The notes beneath the pieces are model-generated. The model saw nothing but the letters and a program-made list of their open reading frames with translations, was not told where the DNA came from and did no database searches. A DNA stretch of 64,000 nt, from NCBI GenBank assembly GCA_964389755.1, contig CAYMEW010000002.1, positions 112,903 through 176,902 on the forward strand, read 5' to 3'. Position 1 is the first letter of the stretch; each line of letters starts with the position of its first letter. The DNA is from JBBSUQ01 sp964389755 (lineage in GTDB: Bacteria > Bacteroidota > Bacteroidia > Flavobacteriales_D > Crocinitomicaceae). Of this stretch, positions 33,048 to 41,946 are shown in pieces. The position numbers and the translations under genes were made by a program.

Positions 33048-33350
33048 AGGAGAACGTAAATTGATTACGGGATTTCTAAATAATAATTTTAGTCGTTTGA
33101 TTGTTATTTGTTTATAAGCAATAATTACAGGTGTCATAACGGAATATTACAGGCGATATAGAATTGAAATAAAATAAGTATACTAAAGTCTGTTAATATG
33201 TTGTTTTTTCTTGCTTGCTAAGCGATCAAGTTCACAGGATACAGCAGTGAAACAACGATTTAACGAAAGAAAAGGAGCCTGGGATTTTTATCAGTACGAT
33301 TCTACAATTTACGAACTGTTTTCTTCAAATGCGCAGGAAAATAACTGATC
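33048..33350. other. AT-rich region after the secretion operon
   Basis: Base composition drops sharply here, marking the start of an accessory stretch. No terminator hairpin with T-run was found behind the operon. The only coding signal is the short frame at 33247-33349 described separately. Confidence 0.4.
33247..33349 (+). CDS. Possible small ORF or gene-end remnant before the HEAT-like gene
   Basis: A GTG-started frame of 33 codons includes RFNERKGAWDFYQYDSTIYE and stops one base before the ATG at 33351. The frame is open upstream to a stop at 33184. The peptide is protein-like and its tight link to the next gene resembles a toxin C-terminus preceding an immunity gene, but no larger toxin frame exists upstream, so it may be a remnant or chance. 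Confidence 0.3.
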
Positions 33351-33971
33351 ATGGAAACGACTGAAATAATTAGTAGATTAGAATCAGGTAGGAAGAAAGA
33401 AGTGCTTAATGCACTAAAAGCTATTAAAAAGCAGAAACTTTATAATTTGTGCCCTGAAATATATGCACAGTTTTTATTAATAAGAAATAATCCAAATGCT
33501 TGGGAACAAAGGGCGCATATGATTGAAATTTTTGGGCTGACTTGTTACAAACCTTGTGAATCCGAGATAATTACAATTTGCAATGAGTCGGAAGATTTTG
33601 ATCTTGTAACAATTTATGCATCAGAATGTTTGGTGCGGTTGACGAGAACTTCATTGAATGATGGTTTACCCGTCATTAAATTATTAAGAACAAATTCTTA
33701 CTCCTTAACAATGGGCGCATTAAATGCTTTAGGTTATGACCAAATGACACCTAACGAATCACAAATTAGAGAGATACTGAATTCAGTGCATACACCAGGA
33801 GATCTACCAATTGGGTATCTGGATCCTCGGTATGGTCTTGCAGCGGCTGCCGTAAACTGGGATAAGGAATTGGTTCAAAGATTTTTGGAAGAATGTTTGA
33901 CTAGTAATGATGATACGTTGAAGTATGTTGCTAAAAATTCTTTAGCGGGTAAATCGGTCAAACTAAGATAA
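33351..33971 (+). CDS. HEAT-repeat-like protein, possible immunity protein
   Basis: The 206-residue protein is helical with repeated hairpins (EVLNALKAIKKQKLYNLCPE, NAWEQRAHMIEIFGLT, LVTIYASECLVRLTRTS, SLTMGALNALGYDQM), the pattern of HEAT-like repeats. No signal peptide is seen. Such small HEAT proteins are common as immunity proteins or scaffold-type adaptors. The gene is AT-rich compared with the secretion operon, suggesting acquisition. No partner is certain. Confidence 0.65.
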   Translation: METTEIISRLESGRKKEVLNALKAIKKQKLYNLCPEIYAQFLLIRNNPNAWEQRAHMIEIFGLTCYKPCESEIITICNESEDFDLVTIYASECLVRLTRTSLNDGLPVIKLLRTNSYSLTMGALNALGYDQMTPNESQIREILNSVHTPGDLPIGYLDPRYGLAAAAVNWDKELVQRFLEECLTSNDDTLKYVAKNSLAGKSVKLR

Positions 33972-34045
33972 GTCAGTTTCCAAAGCAAGGCAATCCCAAA
34001 ACAAATCGGAGCGTCCTAGCGTCAGTAAATGGCACATTTGATAGC

Positions 34046-34080
34046 ACAACCTCTTTGTACACAACCTCTTTGCGCACAAC
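34046..34080 (+). repeat. Short tandem repeat, 15-base unit
   Basis: ACAACCTCTTTGTAC (34046-34060) is followed by ACAACCTCTTTGCGC (34061-34075) and a partial ACAAC. It lies between convergent genes and has no evident role. Confidence 0.7.
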
Positions 34081-34088
34081 TACATCCC

Positions 34089-34436
34089 TTATTTCAAATA
34101 GTTTGTTTCCAGAAACGATAACAGGTCGGCCAGTTGAAGTTTAAATCGTTCTACATTTCGTTTGAAGGTTTGATGCCTGCGGTACTTTCCGAAATCCCAT
34201 TTCCCTAACAAGTCCCGGTTATCGGACCTCAACCGGAATTCATAATTGAGTTCAAGCCTTGCTACCGCACTTTTGAGTTGATCCGGCAGGTCGCTACCCG
34301 AAGTTTTTTTGATAAAGCGGTCCAGTTCGATCTTCAACTGGGCAATTTCAGTTTCGCTTATGGCACGATCTTCCAAATAACGCGTGCATTCATGGATCAG
34401 GAAGCGCGTGTATTGATAGCAGGTTTCGATATTCAT
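34089..34436 (-). CDS. Small hypothetical helical protein
   Basis: The 115-residue protein starts at MNIETCYQ (34436); the longer frame to 34472 adds residues without support. It is helix-rich with many charged residues (YLEDRAISETEIAQLKIELD, KWDFGKYRRHQTFKRNVERF). No family or localisation signal is recognised. It lies on the opposite strand to its neighbours. Confidence 0.6.
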   Translation of the reverse strand: MNIETCYQYTRFLIHECTRYLEDRAISETEIAQLKIELDRFIKKTSGSDLPDQLKSAVARLELNYEFRLRSDNRDLLGKWDFGKYRRHQTFKRNVERFKLQLADLLSFLETNYLK

Positions 34437-34574
34437 GTTATACGTGATCTCGTGCGAAGCTAACAAAAACAAACACAGAAAACAGCATCAGGAGAATTCT
34501 GTTATTTTAGCGTTTTCGATCTGTAAACAGGATATTTAACTGCCTAATGGCTATAACACCAGTTGTATTTAATT

Positions 34575-34805
34575 ATGAACGAAGTTTTCTTTTTAGAACA
34601 TATAAGCGAACGGGAAGAGAAGGAATGGGTTAAGCTAATCGGGGTTTTTTCGGAGCGGATAAAAGCTGTGAATGCCATGGAGCTATTGAAAAGCGGCCCG
34701 CTTTCCGGTACTTTCCCGGCAAGTGGCTTTCGGATCAGTGCAGACCAGATTGACCGGATGGGTTGGAGCGATGGATTTACTTCCTGGACTGAAGCATCGA
34801 AGTGA
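34575..34805 (+). CDS. Small conserved protein, tandem paralog 1
   Basis: The 76-residue protein begins MNEVFFLEHISERE and has KLIGVFSERIKAVNAMELLK and GTFPASGFRISADQID, a pattern of a small beta-alpha family in which an N-terminal strand with a histidine is followed by KxIGvfS and a conserved phenylalanine strand. I associate it with short proteins near polymorphic toxin or accessory loci (possibly the family called DUF7336), not with certainty. The next gene encodes a clear relative. Confidence 0.7.
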   Translation: MNEVFFLEHISEREEKEWVKLIGVFSERIKAVNAMELLKSGPLSGTFPASGFRISADQIDRMGWSDGFTSWTEASK

Positions 34806-34816
34806 CAATTTAGACC

Positions 34817-35038
34817 ATGGAAACACGCTATTTACTGCATCATATTTATAGGAAAGACGGCTTTGAAGAAGTCAAATACATCGGCATTTTTTCGAATCGG
34901 AAAATTGTGGATAGCACCATTACACGCTTAGTAGAGAAGCCCGGATTTCGGGACTGGCCGCCGGAATGCTTCCAAATAACTCCTGTTCAACTGGATGTGT
35001 ATAACCCAAACGAATTCATTTTATGTTACGAAGAATAG
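34817..35038 (+). CDS. Small conserved protein, tandem paralog 2
   Basis: The 73-residue protein has the same plan as the preceding one: RYLLHHIYRKDG, VKYIGIFSNRKIVDSTITRL and GFRDWPPECFQITPVQLD. It starts 11 bases after its paralog and its 3' end overlaps the next gene by 16 bases. Duplicated, diverging small genes in tandem are typical of immunity gene arrays; no effector is visible here. Confidence 0.7.
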   Translation: METRYLLHHIYRKDGFEEVKYIGIFSNRKIVDSTITRLVEKPGFRDWPPECFQITPVQLDVYNPNEFILCYEE

Positions 35039-35874
35039 GCAATTTTTTTCAGGCTTATAAACGGAAACCTTCCGGGAAAATAGTGCTTTTAAGTGCGTTG
35101 CTGCTTCTAATGACAGCCTGCCAATCTGAAAAATATGTTCGGGATGACGCTCGTAATTACGTGCTTATAACTCATCCGAATGACAATGTAATTCGTCGCG
35201 TCGTTTGGGATAGTACCTGGCACTTAAAAAGTATTGAATGGGAGAATATCATTAATGACAAAGTAAAAATATTTTTCTTTGATAGTATTCAGAGATTAGC
35301 ACAATTAGTCGAATACGAATTACATAATTCAGACCTCTATATGAGCAAGTTATTTTACGACAATGGACTCTTAGCTGAGGAAGCGCTCAAAGATAATGAC
35401 CAAACAAGGTTTCGATTTGAATATTCTCCTAAAGGTAGACTATCCAAAAAATATTTTTATCGAAAGAACAGGGGATCAGTTCATGCATGGATTTCTTTCG
35501 ATGAAGAGGGAAGAACTGATCTTGGGATAAGGAAGAGCCATTTTTTATACATTGAACGGATGGGAGACAGCCTTATCTTACGACCCTGCAACCTTGAAAA
35601 ACCTAAGTTTGAAGAGGCATTTTTAAATGTATACACAGAATTTCCGGAACTTCCGCAAGAAGAATTAAAGGTGGAAAAAAGGATCGATTTTAAAACGGAT
35701 AAACCGGTATTCTATGTCGATCTTTCCCGGTTAGACACAAAGGACCTCAAAGCCGAATTATTTATACAGCAAGGCACACTTGAAGGTTATCCTTACTATG
35801 CGGCCTTTGAACTCTACATTAAGAATCTGGACTCTGTTCCAAACACCAACCTGGCTCCGGCTATGTTCGATTAA
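35023..35874 (+). CDS. Lipoprotein of unknown function
   Basis: The 283-residue protein has a signal-like segment IVLLSALLLLMTACQSEKY with Cys33 at a lipobox, preceded by a basic N-terminus (MLRRIGNFFQAYKRKPSGK) that is long for a signal; a later start may be used. The mature part has repeated short strands (VKIFFFDSIQRLAQLVEYEL; RFRFEYSPKGRLSKKYFYRK) resembling RHS/YD- or MORN-like beta hairpins. It sits in a run of small genes ending at 36870. Confidence 0.65.
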   Translation: MLRRIGNFFQAYKRKPSGKIVLLSALLLLMTACQSEKYVRDDARNYVLITHPNDNVIRRVVWDSTWHLKSIEWENIINDKVKIFFFDSIQRLAQLVEYELHNSDLYMSKLFYDNGLLAEEALKDNDQTRFRFEYSPKGRLSKKYFYRKNRGSVHAWISFDEEGRTDLGIRKSHFLYIERMGDSLILRPCNLEKPKFEEAFLNVYTEFPELPQEELKVEKRIDFKTDKPVFYVDLSRLDTKDLKAELFIQQGTLEGYPYYAAFELYIKNLDSVPNTNLAPAMFD

Positions 35875-35878
35875 GCGT

Positions 35879-36322
35879 ATGAATATCGAAGAAATTTTAC
35901 TGAATCCAGCTCATTTTTTCAGCCAGTGGCTTGCGAAAAACGACTTTGTTACATTGGCGGAGACTAGCACAGAATATTCGGACACGGTCGATTACTTCCT
36001 TGGTAATGTCTGCGTGTCTACCGCAAAAGATACGGGCCGGGTTCTAAATATGGACCTGGAGTTCGACGAAACCTATCCGCAAAAGAGGTACAAATTGAAC
36101 GACTTCCAGGGTTCCGTTTGGTTGAAGCAGAAAATAAGCCTTTCTAAATTCCTGCACTACCTGAATCAACGCGGCATTCCATTTACTATTCGAAACTCAC
36201 CGGTTGACAGGGAGTATCTTTTTATTGAATTATCGGGAACAGCCGAATTATGGTATTTCCTGCCCACGGAACAACTATTGAAACTGCGCTATACTTGTCC
36301 ACATAAAACAGAATGCGTATGA
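35879..36322 (+). CDS. Hypothetical cytosolic protein
   Basis: The 147-residue protein starts MNIEEILLNPAHFFSQWL, 4 bases after the preceding stop; the longer frame from 35780 overlaps that gene and is rejected. It has no signal peptide and a mixed alpha/beta composition (ISLSKFLHYLNQRGIPFTIR; LFIELSGTAELWYF). It overlaps the next gene by 10 bases or less. No family recognised. Confidence 0.65.
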   Translation: MNIEEILLNPAHFFSQWLAKNDFVTLAETSTEYSDTVDYFLGNVCVSTAKDTGRVLNMDLEFDETYPQKRYKLNDFQGSVWLKQKISLSKFLHYLNQRGIPFTIRNSPVDREYLFIELSGTAELWYFLPTEQLLKLRYTCPHKTECV

Positions 36323-36870
36323 AATTGCCTGGCATAACATTATTACTGATTCCTTTTTTATTGGTGGCCTGCTCTCCTCCGAAACCCATGGGTTTTTTCA
36401 ATGTGGAAGAGGTTAAAAACTGTATGGAAGTTTCCGAGCGAATCGACATCGACGCATATATGGACGAGTTGAGTGCCAGTTACACCGATCAGTTCATGGT
36501 CGACTCCATTCTGCCGCATTTATACGATCCGTACGACCTGCGCGGGAACCAGCTGATCGACCTTGCTTTTGAAAATAAGGGCTTACCGCCGCTTCCCGAA
36601 CGCTTGCCAAAAGCAAAAATGATGCGCTGCATGTGGGAAGGGATCCTGCCTTTCGAAGATTGCCACGACTCCCCGAACGATTCGCTGTGCAAACTCCGGA
36701 AGCAATTAAAGGAGTACGTACCGGTAAACCTCAAACTTGGCGGAACGGTTCACATGGGTCTGTTCCAGATCACGATCGCTGAAATGCACGAAACCGCTTA
36801 CCAGACCCCGGAGGAATTGCACCTACTACTCACAATGGATTATATTTTCCGAAACGGGAAAGATGACTGA
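36313..36870 (+). CDS. Lipoprotein, unknown function
   Basis: The 185-residue protein (start 36313, or Met at 36319) has a signal ending FLLVACSPPKP (lipobox Cys20). The mature domain contains several cysteines (VKNCMEV, MRCMWEG, EDCHD, LCKL) that may form disulphides in the periplasm. It is the last gene of the small-gene run and is convergent with the SCO1 gene. Confidence 0.65.
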   Translation: MRMKLPGITLLLIPFLLVACSPPKPMGFFNVEEVKNCMEVSERIDIDAYMDELSASYTDQFMVDSILPHLYDPYDLRGNQLIDLAFENKGLPPLPERLPKAKMMRCMWEGILPFEDCHDSPNDSLCKLRKQLKEYVPVNLKLGGTVHMGLFQITIAEMHETAYQTPEELHLLLTMDYIFRNGKDD

Positions 36871-36889
36871 TTCGGAGGAAGTACAGGCT

Positions 36890-37552
36890 TTACTTTTCCT
36901 GCAACAACTGTTTCATATCTTCGATCAGCTGTGAGACTTCTTTTTTAGAGGTGCCGTCGTAATAGCCGCGAATGCGTTTCTGGCGATCGACCAGCACGAA
37001 ATTGTTGGTATGGATAAAATCTCCGTCTCCCCCGTGTTTATTTTCGGCTTCGGCCGGTTTAAGAATGAAATACGATTTGCGCGCCAACGCATAGAGGTCT
37101 TTTTTATTCCCGGTCAGGAAAAACCATTTGTCGTCATCGGCATGCATCAGGTCTGCATAGCGACGCATGTGCTCAACGTCGTCAGTCTCCGGGTCTACCG
37201 TAAAGGAAAGCAGCACCACGTTCGTATCGTTTTTGAAAGCCTTTTGCACGCGTTGCAATTGCGAGTTCATGATTGGGCAAATGCTTCGGCAGGTCGTAAA
37301 AAAGTATTCAGCCACATAGATTTTTCCGTCTGTAACGGCATCCGTAACCCTTTCTCCGTTTTGATCGGTAAACGAAAAAGAACCGATGTGATGGCCGTAG
37401 CCAACGCGTAACAAATCCGGGTCTACCATTTCTTCCTCTAGATCTACCGGGTTGATCACCGGAAGATCTTTGTTGGTTTTCGGACTTACGTAATAATAAG
37501 CAGTACCCACTCCTGCAGCGAGTACTGCTAAAATGATCAGTATTCGAGCCAT
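36890..37552 (-). CDS. SCO1/SenC-family copper/thiol protein
   Basis: The 220-residue protein has an N-terminal membrane anchor (ILIILAVLAAGVGTAYYY) and a thioredoxin-fold SCO domain with the copper-binding CRSICP (CxxxC) near residue 108 and the conserved histidine in DFIHTNNFVLVDRQ near 178. SCO proteins deliver copper or reduce the CuA cysteines of cytochrome c oxidase. No oxidase gene is adjacent in this window. Confidence 0.92.
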   Translation of the reverse strand: MARILIILAVLAAGVGTAYYYVSPKTNKDLPVINPVDLEEEMVDPDLLRVGYGHHIGSFSFTDQNGERVTDAVTDGKIYVAEYFFTTCRSICPIMNSQLQRVQKAFKNDTNVVLLSFTVDPETDDVEHMRRYADLMHADDDKWFFLTGNKKDLYALARKSYFILKPAEAENKHGGDGDFIHTNNFVLVDRQKRIRGYYDGTSKKEVSQLIEDMKQLLQEK

Positions 37553-37621
37553 AATGCAAAAATACGGATTGAGGTTTAGATGTCCGCGTGAAAAACGAGA
37601 GATTTCAATGCCGGCAGCGAA

Positions 37622-38872
37622 TTATTCCGCGCCCTGCTTACCCTGTTTTCCGATCACGTAATTCAGTCCGAACATCAAACCGGGACGCCAGACGTCTGTC
37701 AGCGGTACGTCCATTGATGCGGATCCGATATTTTGTCCGGTGGAATATCCGGCTTTGAGTTCGTTAGTTTTGCAAATGCCCATCCCGATGTTGAAGCCCA
37801 TCCGGCCGTAATCTGTTTGGAACTGGCAGGTCATGAACACGGAGAAGTTGGGCGTCAGGTCCGCGTCTCCGCTAATATTCAGGGGAAGTCCAACACCGAG
37901 TCCGAAGCCCATCAGGCCCCAGCCCTGGTTCCAGGTTCCGTTCAGGTAAGTTCCGAGTGACGGACGAATGTTGCTTCCGTTACCCGACACGATCACCGAA
38001 TCGATGTTCTCATAAGTCCTGGCGTATTTACCGTCAATGAGCAGGAGGTGTCCCCCGATACCGGTAGTCATCTTGAAGCGTCCGACCGTGGAAAAGGTAA
38101 GTTCACCCGACGTACTTTTCAGCACGTTCGAACCTTTTTTATAGACTTTAATCTCCAGATCTACCTGCTCTTTGGAAGGAATAAACTGGTAATAGCGGGT
38201 TTGGTTATTTAGTGCCAGTTTGCGTTCCTTGACAGCAACAATTAACTCATGCAGGAATTCGACAGGTGACACCCATATTGTATCCGGGCAGCCTTTGCAA
38301 GTGGTATCATACTCTGAAACCGCCTTTTCAAAGCGCTGTAATTCGCTGCGCATGAGTTCGAGTAAAGAATCCAGTTTGTCTGCACTGTGAAATAGCTGAA
38401 TTTCCACGTTCCAAAACAGTATCTTATCAAGCAATGCCGTCCTTTGAAAAAGCATTTTTTCTAATGCCAGCGAATCTGCGTCATTCAGACCCTCACCGGC
38501 TAAAAAATTCGCTTTTTCCTTATCGATCGTTGCATTTCCTTTCCGAATTGCGTCCATAATTGCTTTTTCAGACGCTGTTTGCTCTTTACCGTAGGCACTC
38601 AAAATGTCTGACGGTTCGTCGCCGCCCACGAAAACATCCACCTGTTCGCAATTTACGACGATTGAATCGCTTTCCGGGTCGATGCCTTTAATCATTATTT
38701 CGACCTTGCGGCCGTTCTGAAACCGGTTTCTTTCGGCATTATGACGCTCGTCGCAGAGAAGCGTCTGGTTGGTATTTGCGTCGAACTCAATTTCAGTGAT
38801 TGTTTTATGCGTGCCACACGACGCGATCAAAAGGAGGGAAACCCCGAGTGATATTAGAACTGGCTTTTTCAT
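37622..38872 (-). CDS. Lipoprotein with C-terminal outer-membrane-like domain
   Basis: The start is set at 38872 because MKKPVLISLGVSLLLIASCG is a clear lipoprotein signal; the frame upstream to 39157 runs into the divergent gene and is not credible. The 416-residue protein has a helical, partly coiled middle (ADSLALEKMLFQRTALLDKI; LDSLLELMRSELQRFEKAVS). The C-terminal half is strand- and glycine-rich (GWGLMGFGLGVGLPLNISGD; FGLNYVIGK) like a small beta barrel or porin-like domain. Function unknown. Confidence 0.7.
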   Translation of the reverse strand: MKKPVLISLGVSLLLIASCGTHKTITEIEFDANTNQTLLCDERHNAERNRFQNGRKVEIMIKGIDPESDSIVVNCEQVDVFVGGDEPSDILSAYGKEQTASEKAIMDAIRKGNATIDKEKANFLAGEGLNDADSLALEKMLFQRTALLDKILFWNVEIQLFHSADKLDSLLELMRSELQRFEKAVSEYDTTCKGCPDTIWVSPVEFLHELIVAVKERKLALNNQTRYYQFIPSKEQVDLEIKVYKKGSNVLKSTSGELTFSTVGRFKMTTGIGGHLLLIDGKYARTYENIDSVIVSGNGSNIRPSLGTYLNGTWNQGWGLMGFGLGVGLPLNISGDADLTPNFSVFMTCQFQTDYGRMGFNIGMGICKTNELKAGYSTGQNIGSASMDVPLTDVWRPGLMFGLNYVIGKQGKQGAE

Positions 38873-39044
38873 AAGTGTGAAGTTTTGATTTTCACAAAAT
38901 TCCACGATATTTATGCGTGTTTTGTCCCCGTAACGAGCCAAAATCGACTCCCTGAATTCAGGGATGCACGAAAAGGCCTGAAAGGGGGATAGACAAACGA
39001 CTGCTACGTGCGAACTTTGGATCAAATCATTTAAAACTCTACTT

Positions 39045-39443
39045 ATGGAAAAGACAAAAAAACAGGGAATGATGCTGTGGGAGCCCTTTACAAGGTTCAA
39101 TGCCCAGGGAGTACTTGAAGTACTGGTCGAAAAATGTAATTCATGTACACCGTACAAAGCGCGTTTGCTTAAATCCTCCGAAATATCCGGCTACAAACTG
39201 GAAAATGAATTGGACAATTACCATCCCGATGATTTTGTATACCTATTCGAATACACGGAGAATGCCGGTACTGGCGATTTCTACATTCAAAAAACAGAAT
39301 TGATAAAAGCAGGGACCGTGGGATATGGAAAACCATATCACCTGGTTGCCTTTTTTAAAACTTCGGATGAAGATGTCACCGTGGCCGGAGGTAAAAAGCG
39401 CACACGCCGTTCCGGAACACTGGTCCTGAACGCTAAAAAATAA
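39045..39443 (+). CDS. Hypothetical protein preceding a two-component system
   Basis: The 132-residue protein has no signal peptide. It opens with KQGMMLWEPFTRFNAQGVLE, has a CNSC pair near residue 31 and ends in a basic tail (GGKKRTRRSGTLVLNAKK). It lies 14 bases before the histidine kinase gene and may be co-transcribed. No family recognised. Confidence 0.65.
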   Translation: MEKTKKQGMMLWEPFTRFNAQGVLEVLVEKCNSCTPYKARLLKSSEISGYKLENELDNYHPDDFVYLFEYTENAGTGDFYIQKTELIKAGTVGYGKPYHLVAFFKTSDEDVTVAGGKKRTRRSGTLVLNAKK

Positions 39444-39457
39444 CAGTTTATCTGAAG

Positions 39458-41239
39458 ATGTCGGAACGAAAAGCCGTATATCTGCTTACAACGATGTTCT
39501 GCATGCTTTTGAGCGTCGGATCGGCACAGACGTCGGTGGCTGATGTCAACCGGAAAGCCCTCGACTTGCTGTCTTCCGACCCGGATTCCGCTTTTCAACT
39601 GCTCCGTGAAAATCTGTCACTGACGCAACGGCAAAAGAATTTAAAAGAACATGGAGTTTGTTGCAATCACCTCGGGGTCTATTACCAGAACCTCGACAGT
39701 TTTGCCCGTGCCCAGCACTTTTTTTTCAGGGCGCTGAAAAGTTACCCGGAAAGCTGCCTGCTGGAACGTGCTTCCACGCTGAATAACATTGCAAATACCT
39801 ACCAGCGAAGCGGTCACGGGTCCACTGCCATCGATTTTTACCGGCGCGCTCAAAAAATGTATGTTGATCTTCAAAACCGGCGCGGCATCGTTTTTACAGC
39901 GAATAACATCGGGATCGTATACGCAGCAGCTGGAGAACCCGGTGAAGCGCTCAAAGCGTATAACCTTGCGTTACAGTACGCCGGTAACCAGTTGGATTCG
40001 CTCAACATCGGGGAAGTCATGCTAAATAAAGGGGCGGCCTTCCTGGATATGGAACGCTATGACTCGGCAGAAGTCTATTTTCGGCTTTCGGATACGTATT
40101 TCAGGCAGGAGAACAACTGGCTTGCGCTGGCCACACTTGGCAACAACCTCGGATACCTGTATTACCTGACGGATAACTTTGAAAAAGCTTTTGAATCTTA
40201 TTACCGCGCACTTTCCATCTCATCCAGGAGGCAACTTCCCTCGGCTCGCCTCAGTGCCATCGAAGGACTACACGATCTGCACAATTACCTCGGGAATTCG
40301 GATAGCGTATCGCATTATTTCAATGAATGGATCACTCAAAAAGAACAGCTTTTCAGGGAAAAAACGCATTCGGACCTCCTGGAACTGGAAGCGCGCTATC
40401 AAAATGAAAAGAACCGTAAAAATCTCGAAAACGAACGCGAACGATCTGTGTTGCTGAATGAGCGAAACGCCCGTCAAAGCTGGTTGATATGGACATTGAG
40501 CGTCGCATTGATCTTACTGCTGGTCATCCTGGTTTTTGTGGAACGATTACATCGTCAGAAAAAACACATTCGGGAACTGGCTGCCGAGCAGGACCGGCTT
40601 CGGATGGACCGCTTGTTGAAGGAAAGAGAGTCTGACGAATTGCAGGCACGTATGCACGGTGAACAGGAAGAGCGAAAACGCATAGCTTCCGAATTGCACG
40701 ATCGCGTGGGAGGATTACTGGCGACGATCCATTTACAATTACAGGTGACCGACGAAGCGGCAGGCGTTGGGGAACCGCTGCGGGAAACACTCGCCGAAAC
40801 AATCCGGGAAGTGCGCAATATCAGCCACAACCTGGCAGGGATCGGCAGCCATGAATCGTTTGAAGAAGTGCTCGAAAACTGGCGTCATTCCGTTGAACAA
40901 AGCGGGAAACTCCAGGTCGAGTTACACATCGATCTTCCGGTAGGTATACCTCGAAATGAAACTGCGGAAGAACTGCTGAAAGTGATCCGCGAACTCGCTG
41001 CGAATACCATCAAACACGCTGAGGCCACACAGATCACGCTTCAACTGGCCATTGTAGACGAAGAATTGCAACTGATATTCGAAGATAACGGAAAAGGCTT
41101 TGACCCTGCAAACGTCCGCGGGGGACTCGGAATGCAAAGCATGCGGGGCCGTGTTGAAAAAATGGGCGGAAAACTCTGGATCGACAGTTATGCCGGGCAC
41201 GGTACAACGATCATCCTTTCAATACCCTTTAAAAAATGA
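39458..41239 (+). CDS. TPR-containing NarL-type sensor histidine kinase
   Basis: The 593-residue protein has a signal peptide (GSAQ), six or so TPR repeats in the periplasm (about 30-290; for example ASTLNNIANTYQRSGHGSTA and GIVFTANNIGIVYAAAGEPG), a transmembrane helix near 342-363, a coiled coil and a HisKA_3 domain with ELHDRVGG (His414). The ATPase domain has the N box ELAANTIKHAEAT, G1 EDNGKGF and G2 GGLGMQSM. It phosphorylates the response regulator whose gene overlaps it by 4 bases. What the TPRs sense is unknown. Confidence 0.95.
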   Translation: MSERKAVYLLTTMFCMLLSVGSAQTSVADVNRKALDLLSSDPDSAFQLLRENLSLTQRQKNLKEHGVCCNHLGVYYQNLDSFARAQHFFFRALKSYPESCLLERASTLNNIANTYQRSGHGSTAIDFYRRAQKMYVDLQNRRGIVFTANNIGIVYAAAGEPGEALKAYNLALQYAGNQLDSLNIGEVMLNKGAAFLDMERYDSAEVYFRLSDTYFRQENNWLALATLGNNLGYLYYLTDNFEKAFESYYRALSISSRRQLPSARLSAIEGLHDLHNYLGNSDSVSHYFNEWITQKEQLFREKTHSDLLELEARYQNEKNRKNLENERERSVLLNERNARQSWLIWTLSVALILLLVILVFVERLHRQKKHIRELAAEQDRLRMDRLLKERESDELQARMHGEQEERKRIASELHDRVGGLLATIHLQLQVTDEAAGVGEPLRETLAETIREVRNISHNLAGIGSHESFEEVLENWRHSVEQSGKLQVELHIDLPVGIPRNETAEELLKVIRELAANTIKHAEATQITLQLAIVDEELQLIFEDNGKGFDPANVRGGLGMQSMRGRVEKMGGKLWIDSYAGHGTTIILSIPFKK

Positions 41240-41865
41240 TACGTTTATTGATCGTGGATGACCATAAAATGTTTCGCGATGGCCTCGTGGCACTGCTCGG
41301 TACCCAGGAAGGCTTCGACCGGCCGGAAGTAGCGGCAGATGGCCGGGAAGCGATCCGGAAAGCAGCAGACATGGATTTCGACGCCGTCCTGCTCGATATA
41401 AACATGCCGGGCACAGACGGACTTACCGCGGCTACCCAAATACTGGCGCACAAACCCGAAGCACGGATTATTTTCCTGTCGATGTTTAACGATCTAAGAA
41501 ACATCCAGGCTGCGCTGCGAACGGGTGCCAAAGGTTACCTGCTGAAAGATTCTTCGCGGGAAGACCTGCTCGAAGGTATTCGCAAGGTCGTTGACGGAGA
41601 AACTTATTTCGTCGATGAAGTGAAAAACAGCCTCGTGCGTTCGTATCAAAGTCCGGGAACCGTTGACCATGTGCGGCTCACAGCACGTGAAAAAGACATA
41701 CTCCTGCTGATCTGTGATGAAATGACAACCGGAGAAATTGCCGAAAAACTTTTTATCAGCACGCACACAGTGGAAACGCATCGCAAGAATTTGCTGGCGA
41801 AAACAGGAGCCAAATCTTCCGTGGGGCTCGTTCGCTTTGCGATCGATAACAAACTGATCCGTTAA
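41236..41865 (+). CDS. NarL/LuxR-family response regulator
   Basis: The 209-residue protein has a receiver domain with acidic pair D8-D9, phosphoacceptor D54 (VLLDINMPG), a Thr/Ser switch region FLSMF and GYLLKD lysine near 103. A C-terminal LuxR helix-turn-helix follows (LTAREKDILLLICDEMTTGE and IAEKLFISTHTVETHRKNLL). It overlaps the kinase gene and is its cognate partner. Targets are unknown. Confidence 0.97.
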   Translation: MIRLLIVDDHKMFRDGLVALLGTQEGFDRPEVAADGREAIRKAADMDFDAVLLDINMPGTDGLTAATQILAHKPEARIIFLSMFNDLRNIQAALRTGAKGYLLKDSSREDLLEGIRKVVDGETYFVDEVKNSLVRSYQSPGTVDHVRLTAREKDILLLICDEMTTGEIAEKLFISTHTVETHRKNLLAKTGAKSSVGLVRFAIDNKLIR

Positions 41866-41946
41866 AAACGGCTAAGTAGGCACAAACACGAGACAATTTA
41901 ACCGTTATAAACGCTTATTGTTTTTGATTTACAATGCCTTAACGAT

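Noticed and set aside
38873..39157. 95-residue N-terminal extension of the lipoprotein gene at 37622
   Set aside because: A clear lipoprotein signal starts at 38872, and the extension overlaps the divergent gene at 39045.
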